Positions 48,002-57,426 of a DNA stretch of 57,482 nt are shown one piece after another. Source of the stretch: Candidatus Omnitrophota bacterium (GTDB lineage Bacteria > Omnitrophota > Gorgyraeia > Gygaellales > Profunditerraquicolaceae); assembly GCA_018812825.1 (NCBI GenBank), contig JAHJCJ010000012.1:1-57482 (forward strand). The letters are read 5' to 3'. Under the pieces are notes generated by a model. That model worked only from the letters and a program-made list of their open reading frames with translations, was not told where the DNA came from and made no database searches. Position 1 is the stretch's first letter. The number at the start of each line of letters is the position of its first letter. The position numbers and the translations under genes are program-made.

Positions 48002-48800
48002 TTATTACCTCATTTAAGCTACCAGTCCGATACCCCTCTAAATCTAACGTAATATAGTTATAACCTAAATTCTTTAATTTATCAACTATTGCCTGGCGTT
48101 TACGCAGGAGCCGATTAATATATTTTTTCTCCACTTCAATCCGGCAAAGCCCATTATGGTGACGCAACCTAACTTGCCTAAATCCCAAATTAACTAAATA
48201 GGCCTCTGCTTGATCAATCCGCCTGAGCAGGCCGGCAGTAATCTTAGTACCATAAGGTATGCGCGAAGCAAGACAGGCTAAAGGTGGTTTATTCCAACTA
48301 GACAAACCTAACATTTTACTTATTTTACAGATATCTTTTTTACTAAAACCTGCTTCGAGCAAGGGAGACTTTATTTTAAGCTCTCTCTTAGCTATATTTC
48401 CTGGACGATAATCTTTTTTATCTGAAATGTTGCTGGCATCCAAAACAAAATTAAGCTTATTCTGCCTGGCAATAACAATTAACTTTGAAAATAATTCTTT
48501 TTTACAAAAATAGCAGCGCTGAATAGAATTAGCTCTAAACTTTTTATTATCTAATTCCGCAGTTTTAATTATCTTAAGTTTTACGCCTATATCTTTAACC
48601 AGTATTTCTGCCTTACGCAGCTCATCCTTAGGATACGTGGCAGAAATCGCAGTCACTGCCAAAATGTTTGCTTTTGGTAGAACGAGCGAACAAATCTTAA
48701 GTAAAAACGCACTATCCTGTCCCCCGGAAAAGGCAACCACGCATGACCTATATCCGGAGATTATACGCTTAAGACAAACAAGCTTACGCTGAAGGGTCAT
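47982..48800 (-). CDS. larE: LarE-like ATP-dependent sulfur transferase (PP-loop)
   Basis: VVAFSGGQDSAFLL, RCYFCKKELF, DYRPGNIAKRELKIKSPLLEAGFSK, PLACLASRIPYGT. Confidence 0.9.
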   Translation of the reverse strand: MTLQRKLVCLKRIISGYRSCVVAFSGGQDSAFLLKICSLVLPKANILAVTAISATYPKDELRKAEILVKDIGVKLKIIKTAELDNKKFRANSIQRCYFCKKELFSKLIVIARQNKLNFVLDASNISDKKDYRPGNIAKRELKIKSPLLEAGFSKKDICKISKMLGLSSWNKPPLACLASRIPYGTKITAGLLRRIDQAEAYLVNLGFRQVRLRHHNGLCRIEVEKKYINRLLRKRQAIVDKLKNLGYNYITLDLEGYRTGSLNEVINEENIS

Positions 48801-48812
48801 TGCTGATTTCTT

Positions 48813-49034
48813 CTACAGAGCTACGACTTCTTTTATTTCCGGGACTTCCTGCTTTAAAATTTTTTCAATCCCCATCTTCAAAGTCATCGAACTCATCGGA
48901 CAACAGCCACAGCTACCCTTTAGCTTTAATTTTACTACCCCGTCGCTGGTTACTTCAACTAATTCAACATTTCCCCCATCTGCGGCAAGCATTGGCCTGA
49001 CTTTATCTAAGGCTTTCTCAATTCTTTCTCTCAT
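48813..49034 (-). CDS. NifU-like (C-terminal domain) Fe-S scaffold protein
   Basis: [37 protein letters not shown]. Confidence 0.93.
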   Translation of the reverse strand: MRERIEKALDKVRPMLAADGGNVELVEVTSDGVVKLKLKGSCGCCPMSSMTLKMGIEKILKQEVPEIKEVVAL

Positions 49035-49133
49035 CTTATTTCCTCCTTTTTGGCTTTACCTATTTGTTTACAAGCTACGTTCCCTCTAGGCCGATTTCAA
49101 TTAATTGTACCACTATAAAAAATGCCTACAACT

Positions 49134-49515
49134 TATTTATGCTTCTCTTTCGCTTTAATTTTATTCCAATTAGCGATAATCTCCCGTGTAGAGTTAACTT
49201 TGACTTTACCAAAAACGTGTGGGTGTCTACGCCTTAACTTGCTTATTAACCCTGTGATCACTTTTTCAATATCAAATTTTCTCCTTTCTGGGCAAGCTGG
49301 GCATTAAACATTACGTGCAAAAGAATATCCCCTAATTCTTCCTGCATATGCCGGTAATTATTCTTTTTTACCGCAGCAGTAAATTCATCCACCTCCTCTT
49401 TTAAATCCTTGACCAGGCTCTTATGCGTCTGTTTCTTATCCCACATACAGCCGCGCTTACTATGCAGGATAGCGAAAACATTCTTGAGCTCTGTAAACCT
49501 GGTATTTTTGCCCAT
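49134..49515 (-). pseudogene. mazG: MazG nucleotide pyrophosphohydrolase with apparent 1-nt frameshift
   Basis: Frame 1 gives ...HSKRGCMWDKKQTHKSLVKDLKEEVDEFTAAV...MFNAQLAQKGEN; the shifted frame continues FDIEKVITGLISKLRRRHPHVFGKVKVNSTREIIANWNKIKAKEKHK-stop. Confidence 0.85.
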
Positions 49516-49521
49516 TTTTAA

Positions 49522-50433
49522 CTAGAATTTGTTAATTGCAAGATACCTGAAAGCGCTTAATGCGGCTTTTGAACCTTCCCCTGCGGCGATAATAATCTGT
49601 TTTTCCGGCACATCCGTAACATCCCCTGCGGCAAAGACACCAGGGATATTGGTTTCGTTGCGCAAATTTATTTTTATTTCCCCTTTACTATTCTTTTCTA
49701 CTTCACCGACGAATACAGAGTTAGGAACAAGCCCGATTTCCACAAACACCCCCTGCACGGTTAAATCTCTTACTCCTGTATTGTCTTTAATTTTAATCCC
49801 GCTCACAAATTTATCCCCTACTACGGATATAACCTGGGAACCATTAAAAACAGCAACATTCCCAGCCTCTTCAACCTTATGGCGCATAATTGCATCTCCG
49901 CCTAAAGCCGAAGTGTTATTTATAATATATACCTGTTTGGCGATCTTTTCCAGCTGCAGAGCCGCATCCAATGCAGAGTTTCCGCCGCCAATAACAGCCA
50001 CATTCTTAGCGCTAAACAATGGGCCATCACAAGTAGCACAGTAAGTCAGTCCCCGATTCTTAAACTCCTTTTCCCCAGTAACCCCTAGCTCTTTTGATTT
50101 CTTGCCTGAAGCAATAATTACGCTCCTAGACTGATAATCTGCTTTATTAGTTTTTAATAAAAACACGTCTCCTGACTTTTTAAGCTCTAAAACTTCTTCA
50201 TTTTCTTTAAGCACAATATCATACTTACGCATATGCTCCTGAAATTTCTGCGCTAACTCCGGACCGGTAATAAATTGATAACCAGTGTAGTTTTCAATAT
50301 CCCCGCTCCAAGCAGCCTGACCGCCGATATCCAAGCTAATTACCAAAAAATCCAATTTCTTTCTGGCTGCATATACGCTGGCAGTTATCCCTGCAGGACC
50401 AGCTCCAATAATAATCAAATCGTAGATTTGCAT
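49522..50433 (-). CDS. trxB: Thioredoxin reductase
   Basis: IIIGAGPAGITASVYAARK, GLTYCATCDGPLF, GGGNSALDAALQL, GVFAAGDVTD. Confidence 0.95.
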   Translation of the reverse strand: MQIYDLIIIGAGPAGITASVYAARKKLDFLVISLDIGGQAAWSGDIENYTGYQFITGPELAQKFQEHMRKYDIVLKENEEVLELKKSGDVFLLKTNKADYQSRSVIIASGKKSKELGVTGEKEFKNRGLTYCATCDGPLFSAKNVAVIGGGNSALDAALQLEKIAKQVYIINNTSALGGDAIMRHKVEEAGNVAVFNGSQVISVVGDKFVSGIKIKDNTGVRDLTVQGVFVEIGLVPNSVFVGEVEKNSKGEIKINLRNETNIPGVFAAGDVTDVPEKQIIIAAGEGSKAALSAFRYLAINKF

Positions 50434-50435
50434 AT

Positions 50436-50672
50436 TTACAATCCTAGCGCGCTCTTTATTTTCTCCCTATCAAAACCTACAATAATCTCGCCTTCGATAT
50501 CTAGAACCGGCACCCCCACCTGGCCGGATTTCTGCATCAATTCATCCACTGCCTGTTGGTCACCAGAAACATCAATATTTTGAAATTCAATATTATTCTC
50601 TTTTAAAAATTGCTTGGCCCGGATACACCATGGACAAGTCGTAGTACTATAGACTTTTACGCTTTTAGCCAT
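50436..50672 (-). CDS. Glutaredoxin-like protein
   Basis: TTCPWCIRAKQFL (CPWC), GVPVLDIEGEIIVGFD. Confidence 0.9.
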   Translation of the reverse strand: MAKSVKVYSTTTCPWCIRAKQFLKENNIEFQNIDVSGDQQAVDELMQKSGQVGVPVLDIEGEIIVGFDREKIKSALGL

Positions 50673-50673
50673 A

Positions 50674-51144
50674 TTATCCTTCCTTCCTTAAATAGTGTGG
50701 CGCAAGATTAACTATCTCTTCCACTTCAATGGAAATTAGATGTTTTGGCCGCGGCAGACTGGCTTCGGGATGGTGAGCGCGGGCTTTATCTTGAGCTAAA
50801 TTATACAACAACCTTTTAGCCAGGCGCGAAGTAATATTATCTTCCCAGGATTTAATAAACTCATGGCTGATTTCATCATCAGGCATAACTTTGGCTCTTC
50901 CTTTAAGACAATAGCCCATGAATTTATGCTCATCAACAGCAGTAATATTTATCTGGGGGTTACGTTTTATATTCTCGGCGGTTGTCCCATAATAAACATC
51001 AATCAAGTAAATCTGCCCACTGGGATCAACCTTAACTATATCCTTACATGAGCTATGGGGAAACCCGTCTTTGTCTATTGATGAAACTACCACAAAACCT
51101 TGGGTGCGCAAAAAATCAGTAACTGCTGCTGGAATTTGCTTCAT
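50674..51144 (-). CDS. Pyridoxamine 5'-phosphate oxidase-like flavin-binding protein
   Basis: GFVVVSSIDKDGFPHSS...NPQINITAVDEHKFMGYCLKGRAKV. Confidence 0.8.
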   Translation of the reverse strand: MKQIPAAVTDFLRTQGFVVVSSIDKDGFPHSSCKDIVKVDPSGQIYLIDVYYGTTAENIKRNPQINITAVDEHKFMGYCLKGRAKVMPDDEISHEFIKSWEDNITSRLAKRLLYNLAQDKARAHHPEASLPRPKHLISIEVEEIVNLAPHYLRKEG

Positions 51145-51145
51145 T

Positions 51146-52333
51146 TTATCTTAAGAGCTTAGCGAATTGATTGCCGAATTCAAAACAAGCCTCTAATTCT
51201 GCTTTATCAGGGGCATATTTAATAGATACACCAGAAAAATTAACATCAACCCCACTATCCTTTAATAACTCTTGCATCTCTTTAACTGCGCCACCAGCCC
51301 AGCCATAAGAACCAAAAAACCCAACCTGCCTGCCTTTAGGCTTTAACCCCTTAACTATCTCTAAAAATGCGGCGATATTAGGCAGCATGTCGTTGTCATG
51401 AGTAGATGAACCAAATAAAAAACCCTGGGAAGTAAGCATGCGCGTAATTATTTCAGTACGGTCACTTTCAGCGATGTTATAAAGCTTGACCTCTACCCCT
51501 GCGGCACTTATGCCCTCGGCAATCTTTCTGGCCATCTTTTCAGTTGCGCCCCACATAGTTTCATAGGCAATGACAACTTTTTTATCAGTTTGGCCTTTTG
51601 CCCAGGCAATATAAGAATTTATTATTTTTGCCGGGTCCTTTCGCCAGATAACCCCATGACTGGGCGCAATCATTTTAATGGGGATATTTAATTTTTGTAC
51701 CTCTTCAATCTTCTTTAAAATCACAGAACCAAGCGGCCAAAGGATATTAGCGTAGTATTTTTCTGCTTCATCCATCAAACTGCATTGATCTACCTTATCG
51801 TCAAAACGCTCACTTGCCGCATAATGCTGGCCAAAGGCGTCATTGGGCATGAGCAATGCATCTTCTGGGCAATAAGTAAACATGCTATCCGGCCAATGGA
51901 TCATTGGTGCCTCAAGAAAGGTAAGTGTACGTTTGCCTAAATTTAGTTTATCTCCAGTCTTAACTACCTGAAAATCCCAATTTTCATAATAATGTTTATA
52001 GAGACCCTCCTTACACTTAAGGGTACCTAAAACTCTCGCCTTGGGACATAACTGCATAAGGCTAGGCAATGCTCCGGAGTGGTCAGTCTCAACATGATTA
52101 GTAACAATATAATCTATCTTCCCAGGAGGGATAACCTCTTTAATATTCTCAATTAACTCCTGCGCAAATGGCCCATAAACAGTATCTATAAGCGCTATCT
52201 TCTCATCAATTATAAGATAAGAATTATAACTTGAGCCTCTCTGCGTGGTATATGTGTGCCCATGAAAATTACGCACGTTCCAATCAATAACCCCTACTGA
52301 ATATATATCAGGCAAGATTTTTATGGCAGCCAT
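51146..52333 (-). CDS. A-type flavoprotein / flavodiiron protein (FprA-like)
   Basis: NHVETDHSGALP diiron motif, HWPDSMFTYCPEDALLMPNDAFGQHYA, flavodoxin domain YETMWGATEKMA. Confidence 0.95.
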   Translation of the reverse strand: MAAIKILPDIYSVGVIDWNVRNFHGHTYTTQRGSSYNSYLIIDEKIALIDTVYGPFAQELIENIKEVIPPGKIDYIVTNHVETDHSGALPSLMQLCPKARVLGTLKCKEGLYKHYYENWDFQVVKTGDKLNLGKRTLTFLEAPMIHWPDSMFTYCPEDALLMPNDAFGQHYAASERFDDKVDQCSLMDEAEKYYANILWPLGSVILKKIEEVQKLNIPIKMIAPSHGVIWRKDPAKIINSYIAWAKGQTDKKVVIAYETMWGATEKMARKIAEGISAAGVEVKLYNIAESDRTEIITRMLTSQGFLFGSSTHDNDMLPNIAAFLEIVKGLKPKGRQVGFFGSYGWAGGAVKEMQELLKDSGVDVNFSGVSIKYAPDKAELEACFEFGNQFAKLLR

Positions 52334-52363
52334 TATTTAACCCCCTGCTAATGACAGACGAGA

Positions 52364-53068
52364 TTAATAACCTTGAAAGTTCTCTGTAACTATTTTTTCA
52401 GCGCTTAAGCCTAATTCATCAGCCAATATTTTGCGCATCGCTTCAACCATCAGCGGAGGACCGCAGAGATAGAATTTTCTCTGCTGGTAATCCGGAATTT
52501 CATTTTTTATTACATTAGCATCAATGCGGCCAACCGTGCATTTAAAACCCTGCTCAGCTTCGTATAACACATGCGCTACCCTTAAAAACGGGTAACTTTT
52601 TGACATAGCGGAAAGGTCATCTTTAAAGACTATATCGCGCACAGAGCGATTAGAGTAAACTAACACTATATCTACGCCTAAATTCTTATCAACCGCATAT
52701 TTACAGATACTCCTTATAGGGGTTATGCCTATACCGCCGGATAAAAAAGCAACCTTAGGCGCAGATTCATCCAAGATAAATTTACCCAAAGGGTATTGGA
52801 TACTTACCCTGTCTCCGGCTTTTAAATTGCTCAACGCCATGGAAAAATCACTCTGAGTTAACTTCTTGGTAAACTCTAAATAACATTTTTCAGTAGGAGA
52901 GCTGGAAATAGAAAGATATCTTTTTAGTTTAGGATCGCCCTGAAGCGTAACCAGCAGGAATTGGCCGGCCTTAAAATCCAACCAATCAACAATTTCCATG
53001 CGGAAACTTTTAACATTATAATTACGCTGAATAATTTCTTTTATTCTGACATCGATTTCCACGGGCAT
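52364..53068 (-). CDS. FAD/NAD(P)-binding ferredoxin reductase-like protein
   Basis: RYLSISSSPTE, AFLSGGIGITPIRSI, YLCGPPLMVEAM. Confidence 0.93.
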   Translation of the reverse strand: MPVEIDVRIKEIIQRNYNVKSFRMEIVDWLDFKAGQFLLVTLQGDPKLKRYLSISSSPTEKCYLEFTKKLTQSDFSMALSNLKAGDRVSIQYPLGKFILDESAPKVAFLSGGIGITPIRSICKYAVDKNLGVDIVLVYSNRSVRDIVFKDDLSAMSKSYPFLRVAHVLYEAEQGFKCTVGRIDANVIKNEIPDYQQRKFYLCGPPLMVEAMRKILADELGLSAEKIVTENFQGY

Positions 53069-53110
53069 CTTATTTAGCTACAATTCATATTGAATGTGTT
53101 AAATCCGGAC

Positions 53111-53623
53111 CTAGACCTTAAGCACATCCCGAAGTTTATTAAAAACCTCATCAAAATTAACTGAATGAGTTATTTCATCAACCACTTGGATATACCTAAC
53201 ACGCTGACTTTTATCAATAATTAGCGTTCCTCTGGCTAAAAGATTAAGCTCCTTGATCAGAAATCCGTAATTTAAACCAAAGGAAGAAAACCTATAATCC
53301 GAAAGCACTGTCTCATTCTTTATTTCATTTGCCGAACAAAATCTAGCCTGGGCAAAAGGCAAATCTTTACTTATCCCGATTACCACAATATCAGGGCTAA
53401 GCCCGATAGCCTTTTTATTAAACTCTTTAACCTGTAGATCGCAAACTGGGGTATCCAAAGAAGGGAAAAAGTTAATTATTTTTATCTTGCCATCAAAATC
53501 CGACAGGCATACTTCTTTTAAATCCTGAGAAATTAACTTAAAATCAGGAGCACGCCTGCCTTCTTTAACGCATTTTCCAATTAAAGTCAACCGGGCTCCC
53601 TTAAAAGTAACAGTCCTAACCAT
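53111..53623 (-). CDS. tpx: Thiol peroxidase (Tpx)
   Basis: VTFKGARLTLIG, KIINFFPSLDTPVCDLQ, GFLIKELNLLARGTLIID. Confidence 0.93.
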   Translation of the reverse strand: MVRTVTFKGARLTLIGKCVKEGRRAPDFKLISQDLKEVCLSDFDGKIKIINFFPSLDTPVCDLQVKEFNKKAIGLSPDIVVIGISKDLPFAQARFCSANEIKNETVLSDYRFSSFGLNYGFLIKELNLLARGTLIIDKSQRVRYIQVVDEITHSVNFDEVFNKLRDVLKV

Positions 53624-53635
53624 TGTGATTCCCTT

Positions 53636-53797
53636 TTAAGCTATTTTCTCAAATTGATCTTTGCCTACGCCGCATTCAGGACATACCCAGGTATCCGGCA
53701 GGTCTTCAAAACTCGTCCCGGGAACAATACCATTATCCGGGTCACCCGCTTTAGGATCATAAATATAGCCGCAGACTAAGCATTTGTATTTATTCAT
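53636..53797 (-). CDS. Rubredoxin
   Basis: Translated by eye (missed by ORF track, 53 aa): [53 protein letters not shown]; two CxxCG motifs. Confidence 0.97.
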   Translation of the reverse strand: MNKYKCLVCGYIYDPKAGDPDNGIVPGTSFEDLPDTWVCPECGVGKDQFEKIA

Positions 53798-53843
53798 TTT
53801 ACCCTTTGGTTGAATTACTTTAAAATCACTCCCTGGAAAGTGC

Positions 53844-54146
53844 TTACTTTCCCGGTATAGCCATCTCCGGCATGTTCTTTTGGCGCATCATGCGCGACAT
53901 GCAATCCATCTTCATCTTCTGCGAAACCATACATTTCAAACCACCTGATTTCTTAATCATATTACTGGCTGCGCCTTTAAAAAATACTAACACTGCCAAT
54001 AGAAGGAAACTCACTGCCACATAACCAAAAACCTTGAGCCATTTTTCTCCAATTTTACGCAAGGTGAAAAGAACAAAAAAACTAACGGTCAAAAAAAGCG
54101 AAATCAGCACAATGGCCATCAAAGGACAGCATTCCGACATATACAT
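53844..54146 (-). CDS. Small two-TM protein with Met/Cys-rich tail
   Basis: 100 aa; N-terminal SECCPLM, C-terminal [25 protein letters not shown]. Confidence 0.65.
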   Translation of the reverse strand: MYMSECCPLMAIVLISLFLTVSFFVLFTLRKIGEKWLKVFGYVAVSFLLLAVLVFFKGAASNMIKKSGGLKCMVSQKMKMDCMSRMMRQKNMPEMAIPGK

Positions 54147-54170
54147 ACCTTCCTCCTTTTTTAAATACGG

Positions 54171-54656
54171 CTATTCCCTTTTTGCCAGCTCCCTGTCTAA
54201 CATAATCAGCGCCGGTCCTTCTGGCTTGGCTATCTTTAAAGTTTCGATGATTTGCACTGCGTTTTTCTCTTCCTCCACCTGCTCACTAATAAACCACTGC
54301 AAAAATACGCTAGAGGCATTATCATCAACTTGCTTAGCCAGGTTATATAATGTATTAATCAAACCAGTTACCTTCTTTTCATGCTTTAGCGTCTCCTCAA
54401 AAACCTCTAAGGTAGAACTATATTCCAAAGCGGGTTGAGGTATGGCCTGCAGTAAAACTCTGACCCCGCGGTCATTTAAAAACTCAAACAATTTCATCGC
54501 GTGGGAGACCTCTTCTTTATACTGCACTTTCATCCAATGCGCAAAACCGGGCAAACTTTTTGCTTCAAAATATGCGGCCATAGCCAGGTAAATGTACGCA
54601 GAATAAAGTTCATTCTTAATCTGGTCATTAAAAGACTTTTGTAGTTTCTTATCCAT
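54171..54656 (-). CDS. Ferritin
   Basis: NDQIKNELYSAYIYLAMAAYFEAKSLPGFAHWMKVQYKEEVSHAMKLFEF; FISEQVEEEK. Confidence 0.95.
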   Translation of the reverse strand: MDKKLQKSFNDQIKNELYSAYIYLAMAAYFEAKSLPGFAHWMKVQYKEEVSHAMKLFEFLNDRGVRVLLQAIPQPALEYSSTLEVFEETLKHEKKVTGLINTLYNLAKQVDDNASSVFLQWFISEQVEEEKNAVQIIETLKIAKPEGPALIMLDRELAKRE

Positions 54657-54670
54657 ATGAACTCCTCCTT

Positions 54671-55066
54671 TTATTCTACCTTAATTTCCTTTTCACTTTT
54701 CCAAATACCATGGATACTACAATAAGCAGTAGCCATAATTATACCACTTTTATCGGTCTTAAAAGATGTAGATACTTTAGGCTCAGAAAATATAGTGCTG
54801 GTATTTGGCCCTTGCACCGACTCCCCATGCACATTAAATTCAAAACGCGCCACCTGATAAGGAAATTTTTCCCCGGCTGGCAGAAAATATACCTCAATAG
54901 ACTTAATGTGGTGTTCGGTAGTATTAGGATGCGCTATCTGCTTACCGACACTTACCTCTATCTGTAATATTTGACCTTTACTTATTTTATCCAAACCATC
55001 AATAACCGGAACATGTTTTTCAGTTTTCCAGTCTGCGCTCTGCAATAGATCCTTAAGATCTGCCAT
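54671..55066 (-). CDS. Superoxide reductase (desulfoferrodoxin C-terminal domain/neelaredoxin type)
   Basis: EKHVPVI, IAHPNTTEHHIKSIEVYF, YCSIHGIWKSEKEI; lacks the N-terminal desulforedoxin domain. Confidence 0.94.
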   Translation of the reverse strand: MADLKDLLQSADWKTEKHVPVIDGLDKISKGQILQIEVSVGKQIAHPNTTEHHIKSIEVYFLPAGEKFPYQVARFEFNVHGESVQGPNTSTIFSEPKVSTSFKTDKSGIIMATAYCSIHGIWKSEKEIKVE

Positions 55067-55076
55067 AATTATCCTC

Positions 55077-56369
55077 CTATTTATTTTTTAATATCTTTTT
55101 TAGATCTTCTTCGGGTGTACTAATCAAGCGTAGGTCAAATTTTTCCTGCAGGATGTCAAAAACATTCTTACTTACAAAGGCAGGCGGGGTTGGCCCTATA
55201 TAGATACCCTTGATATTAAGATACAACAAAGTAAGCAAGATGGCAACTGCTTTTTGCTCAAACCAAGAAAGCACCAAAGTCAAAGGCAAGTCATTTACGC
55301 CACAATTAAACACCTTGGCTAAAGCCACAGCTACTTGGATTGCAGAATAAGCATTATTACATTGGCCAATATCAATTAATCGAGGAACCCCTTCAATCTC
55401 TCCGAAATCCAGCTTGTTAAAACGGTACTTACCGCAGGCAAGCGTAAGAATCAGGCAATCTTTAGGTACCCGCTCAGCAAATTCCGTATAGTAGTTGCGT
55501 CCAGGCTTTGCTCCGTCGCAACCTCCGATTAAGAAAAAATGCTTGATCTTGCCAGTTTTAACCAAACTTACAATCTTATCGGCTAACCCTAAGATCGCTG
55601 TGTGATGAAATCCAGTCCAAATTTTCTTACCGGGGGCCTCAGGCAATGCCGGTAATGTCTTGGCTTTCTCAATGATAGCTTTAAAATCACGGCTCTTTAG
55701 ATGCACTGCCCCAGATACGCCAGTAATACCTATGGTAAACAACCTATCCAAATAAGTATTTTCCGGGGGGATTAATACACAATTAGTCGTAGCTAATAAT
55801 GCGCCGCTAAAAGCATTAAATTCCTTTTTCTGTTCCTGCCAAGCCCCGCCATAATTACCCACCAAATTCTTAAATTTCTTTAGTTCCGGGTAGCCGTGCG
55901 CAGAGAGCATTTCACTATGCGTGTAAATATTTACTCCGCTTCCTTCGCTCTGTTTAAGCAACTCATAAAGATCAAGCAAATCATGCCCAGTAATTAAAAT
56001 ACCGGGACCAGGCTTAGTCCCGGTTTCAACCACAGTAGGCACAGGGTTACCAAATCTCTGCGTATGCGCCTTATCCAACATCTCCATGGTTTTTAAATTA
56101 ATCGCCCCACATTTTAATACTAATTCTAGATATTGATTTAGATCAAAACTAACATTGGTTACGGTTTTAAAAAGCCCTTCGTGCATAAAAGCATCTACTT
56201 CTTCGTCATGAGCCCCTAACTCTTGAGCATGATACGCATAAGCAGCAATACCTTTTAAGCCATACAAGAGCGTATCTTGCAGGCTCTGGATATCCTCATT
56301 TTTACCGCAGACACCAAGCTTTGTACAACCCGTTCCGCCTGCTGTTTGTTCACATTGATTACAAAACAT
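55077..56369 (-). CDS. hcp: Hybrid cluster protein/hydroxylamine reductase, short form
   Basis: MFCNQCEQTAGGTGCTKLGVCGK, IGGCDGAKPGRNYYTEFA, LTLACGKYRFN, IGQCNNAYSAIQVA; 430 aa. Confidence 0.94.
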   Translation of the reverse strand: MFCNQCEQTAGGTGCTKLGVCGKNEDIQSLQDTLLYGLKGIAAYAYHAQELGAHDEEVDAFMHEGLFKTVTNVSFDLNQYLELVLKCGAINLKTMEMLDKAHTQRFGNPVPTVVETGTKPGPGILITGHDLLDLYELLKQSEGSGVNIYTHSEMLSAHGYPELKKFKNLVGNYGGAWQEQKKEFNAFSGALLATTNCVLIPPENTYLDRLFTIGITGVSGAVHLKSRDFKAIIEKAKTLPALPEAPGKKIWTGFHHTAILGLADKIVSLVKTGKIKHFFLIGGCDGAKPGRNYYTEFAERVPKDCLILTLACGKYRFNKLDFGEIEGVPRLIDIGQCNNAYSAIQVAVALAKVFNCGVNDLPLTLVLSWFEQKAVAILLTLLYLNIKGIYIGPTPPAFVSKNVFDILQEKFDLRLISTPEEDLKKILKNK

Positions 56370-56596
56370 TACCCACCCCCTTTAAGTTTATTCCATTTTT
56401 CTTCTCCAATACAATCCCTTGCTGCCTTACACCAATCCACGCAAGAAGGCAATCTTTCCTTGCAGATTAAATCTTTGCACTTCGGGCACCTAACTTTGAT
56501 TTCATCAGAAAAGATCTCCGCTACATAACCACATTTACCACAAGTTATGTTTTCTACTTGCACCTTACGAGAATCCTGACCCGGACATTTATTCAT
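56369..56596 (-). CDS. Small Cys-rich (zinc-ribbon-like) protein
   Basis: ITCGKCGYVAEIFSDEIKVRCPKCKDLICKERLPSCVDWCKAARDCIGEEKW. Confidence 0.75.
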   Translation of the reverse strand: MNKCPGQDSRKVQVENITCGKCGYVAEIFSDEIKVRCPKCKDLICKERLPSCVDWCKAARDCIGEEKWNKLKGGG

Positions 56597-57426
56597 TTGA
56601 CCTTCTCCCCCTTGATACTAATGGTAATATCCTCAAAAGGTATGTGTTTTCCTGACATAACGATTGCTTTCTCAATTACCGGCAATAACCCAAAACAGCA
56701 AGGAACCTCCATGTGCGCATAAGTAACGCTTTTAATATCATTACCGGTAAGAATCTGTTTTAATTTATCTTTATATAACGGAAGGTCATCTAATTTAGGG
56801 CAACCTACTAAGGGCATTCTACCTTTTAATAAATCCTGATGGAAATTAGCGTAGGCAAAAGGCACGCAATCCGCGGCAATCAAAAGGTGAGCACCTTGAA
56901 AATAAGGTGCTTGCGTTGGGACAAGACACAACTGCACCGGCCACTGCGAAAGCTCTGAGTCAAAATTTATACTTCTACCCGAATCTTTATCGACCTGTTG
57001 TCTCCTGAGGTCAATTGGCCTTGAGCCCGGACATCCCCCTGCTGTATTGCTGCCATGGAAACGAGTTTCATCCAAAACAATATTGATTTCTTTTTCTTTA
57101 AGAAAATCCATTGCTTGTTTTAAATAAACTGGCTCATTATGTTCCTCAAGATGCCTTAAATGCGCCTTAATCACATTGGGGCCCTGTTTGATGATATTAG
57201 CCATGGCTTTTTTCTCATCATAAGCTACAGCCTCTCTTTGCTCAATACTGATTGCTCCTTGTGGGCAATGACCCAGACAGGCACCTAACCCATCGCAAAA
57301 TAAATCATTGATTAACCGCGCCTTATGGTCAATAATCTGGATTGCCCCCTCCGGACAATTAGGAATACATAAGGCACACCCGTTGCATTTTTCTTCATCA
57401 ATAGTAATAATCTTCCTTTTAGCCAT
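56593..57426 (-). CDS. 4Fe-4S dicluster ferredoxin-domain protein
   Basis: IDEEKCNGCALCIPNCPEGAIQII...CDGLGACLGHCPQGAI. Confidence 0.9.
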   Translation of the reverse strand: MAKRKIITIDEEKCNGCALCIPNCPEGAIQIIDHKARLINDLFCDGLGACLGHCPQGAISIEQREAVAYDEKKAMANIIKQGPNVIKAHLRHLEEHNEPVYLKQAMDFLKEKEINIVLDETRFHGSNTAGGCPGSRPIDLRRQQVDKDSGRSINFDSELSQWPVQLCLVPTQAPYFQGAHLLIAADCVPFAYANFHQDLLKGRMPLVGCPKLDDLPLYKDKLKQILTGNDIKSVTYAHMEVPCCFGLLPVIEKAIVMSGKHIPFEDITISIKGEKVK

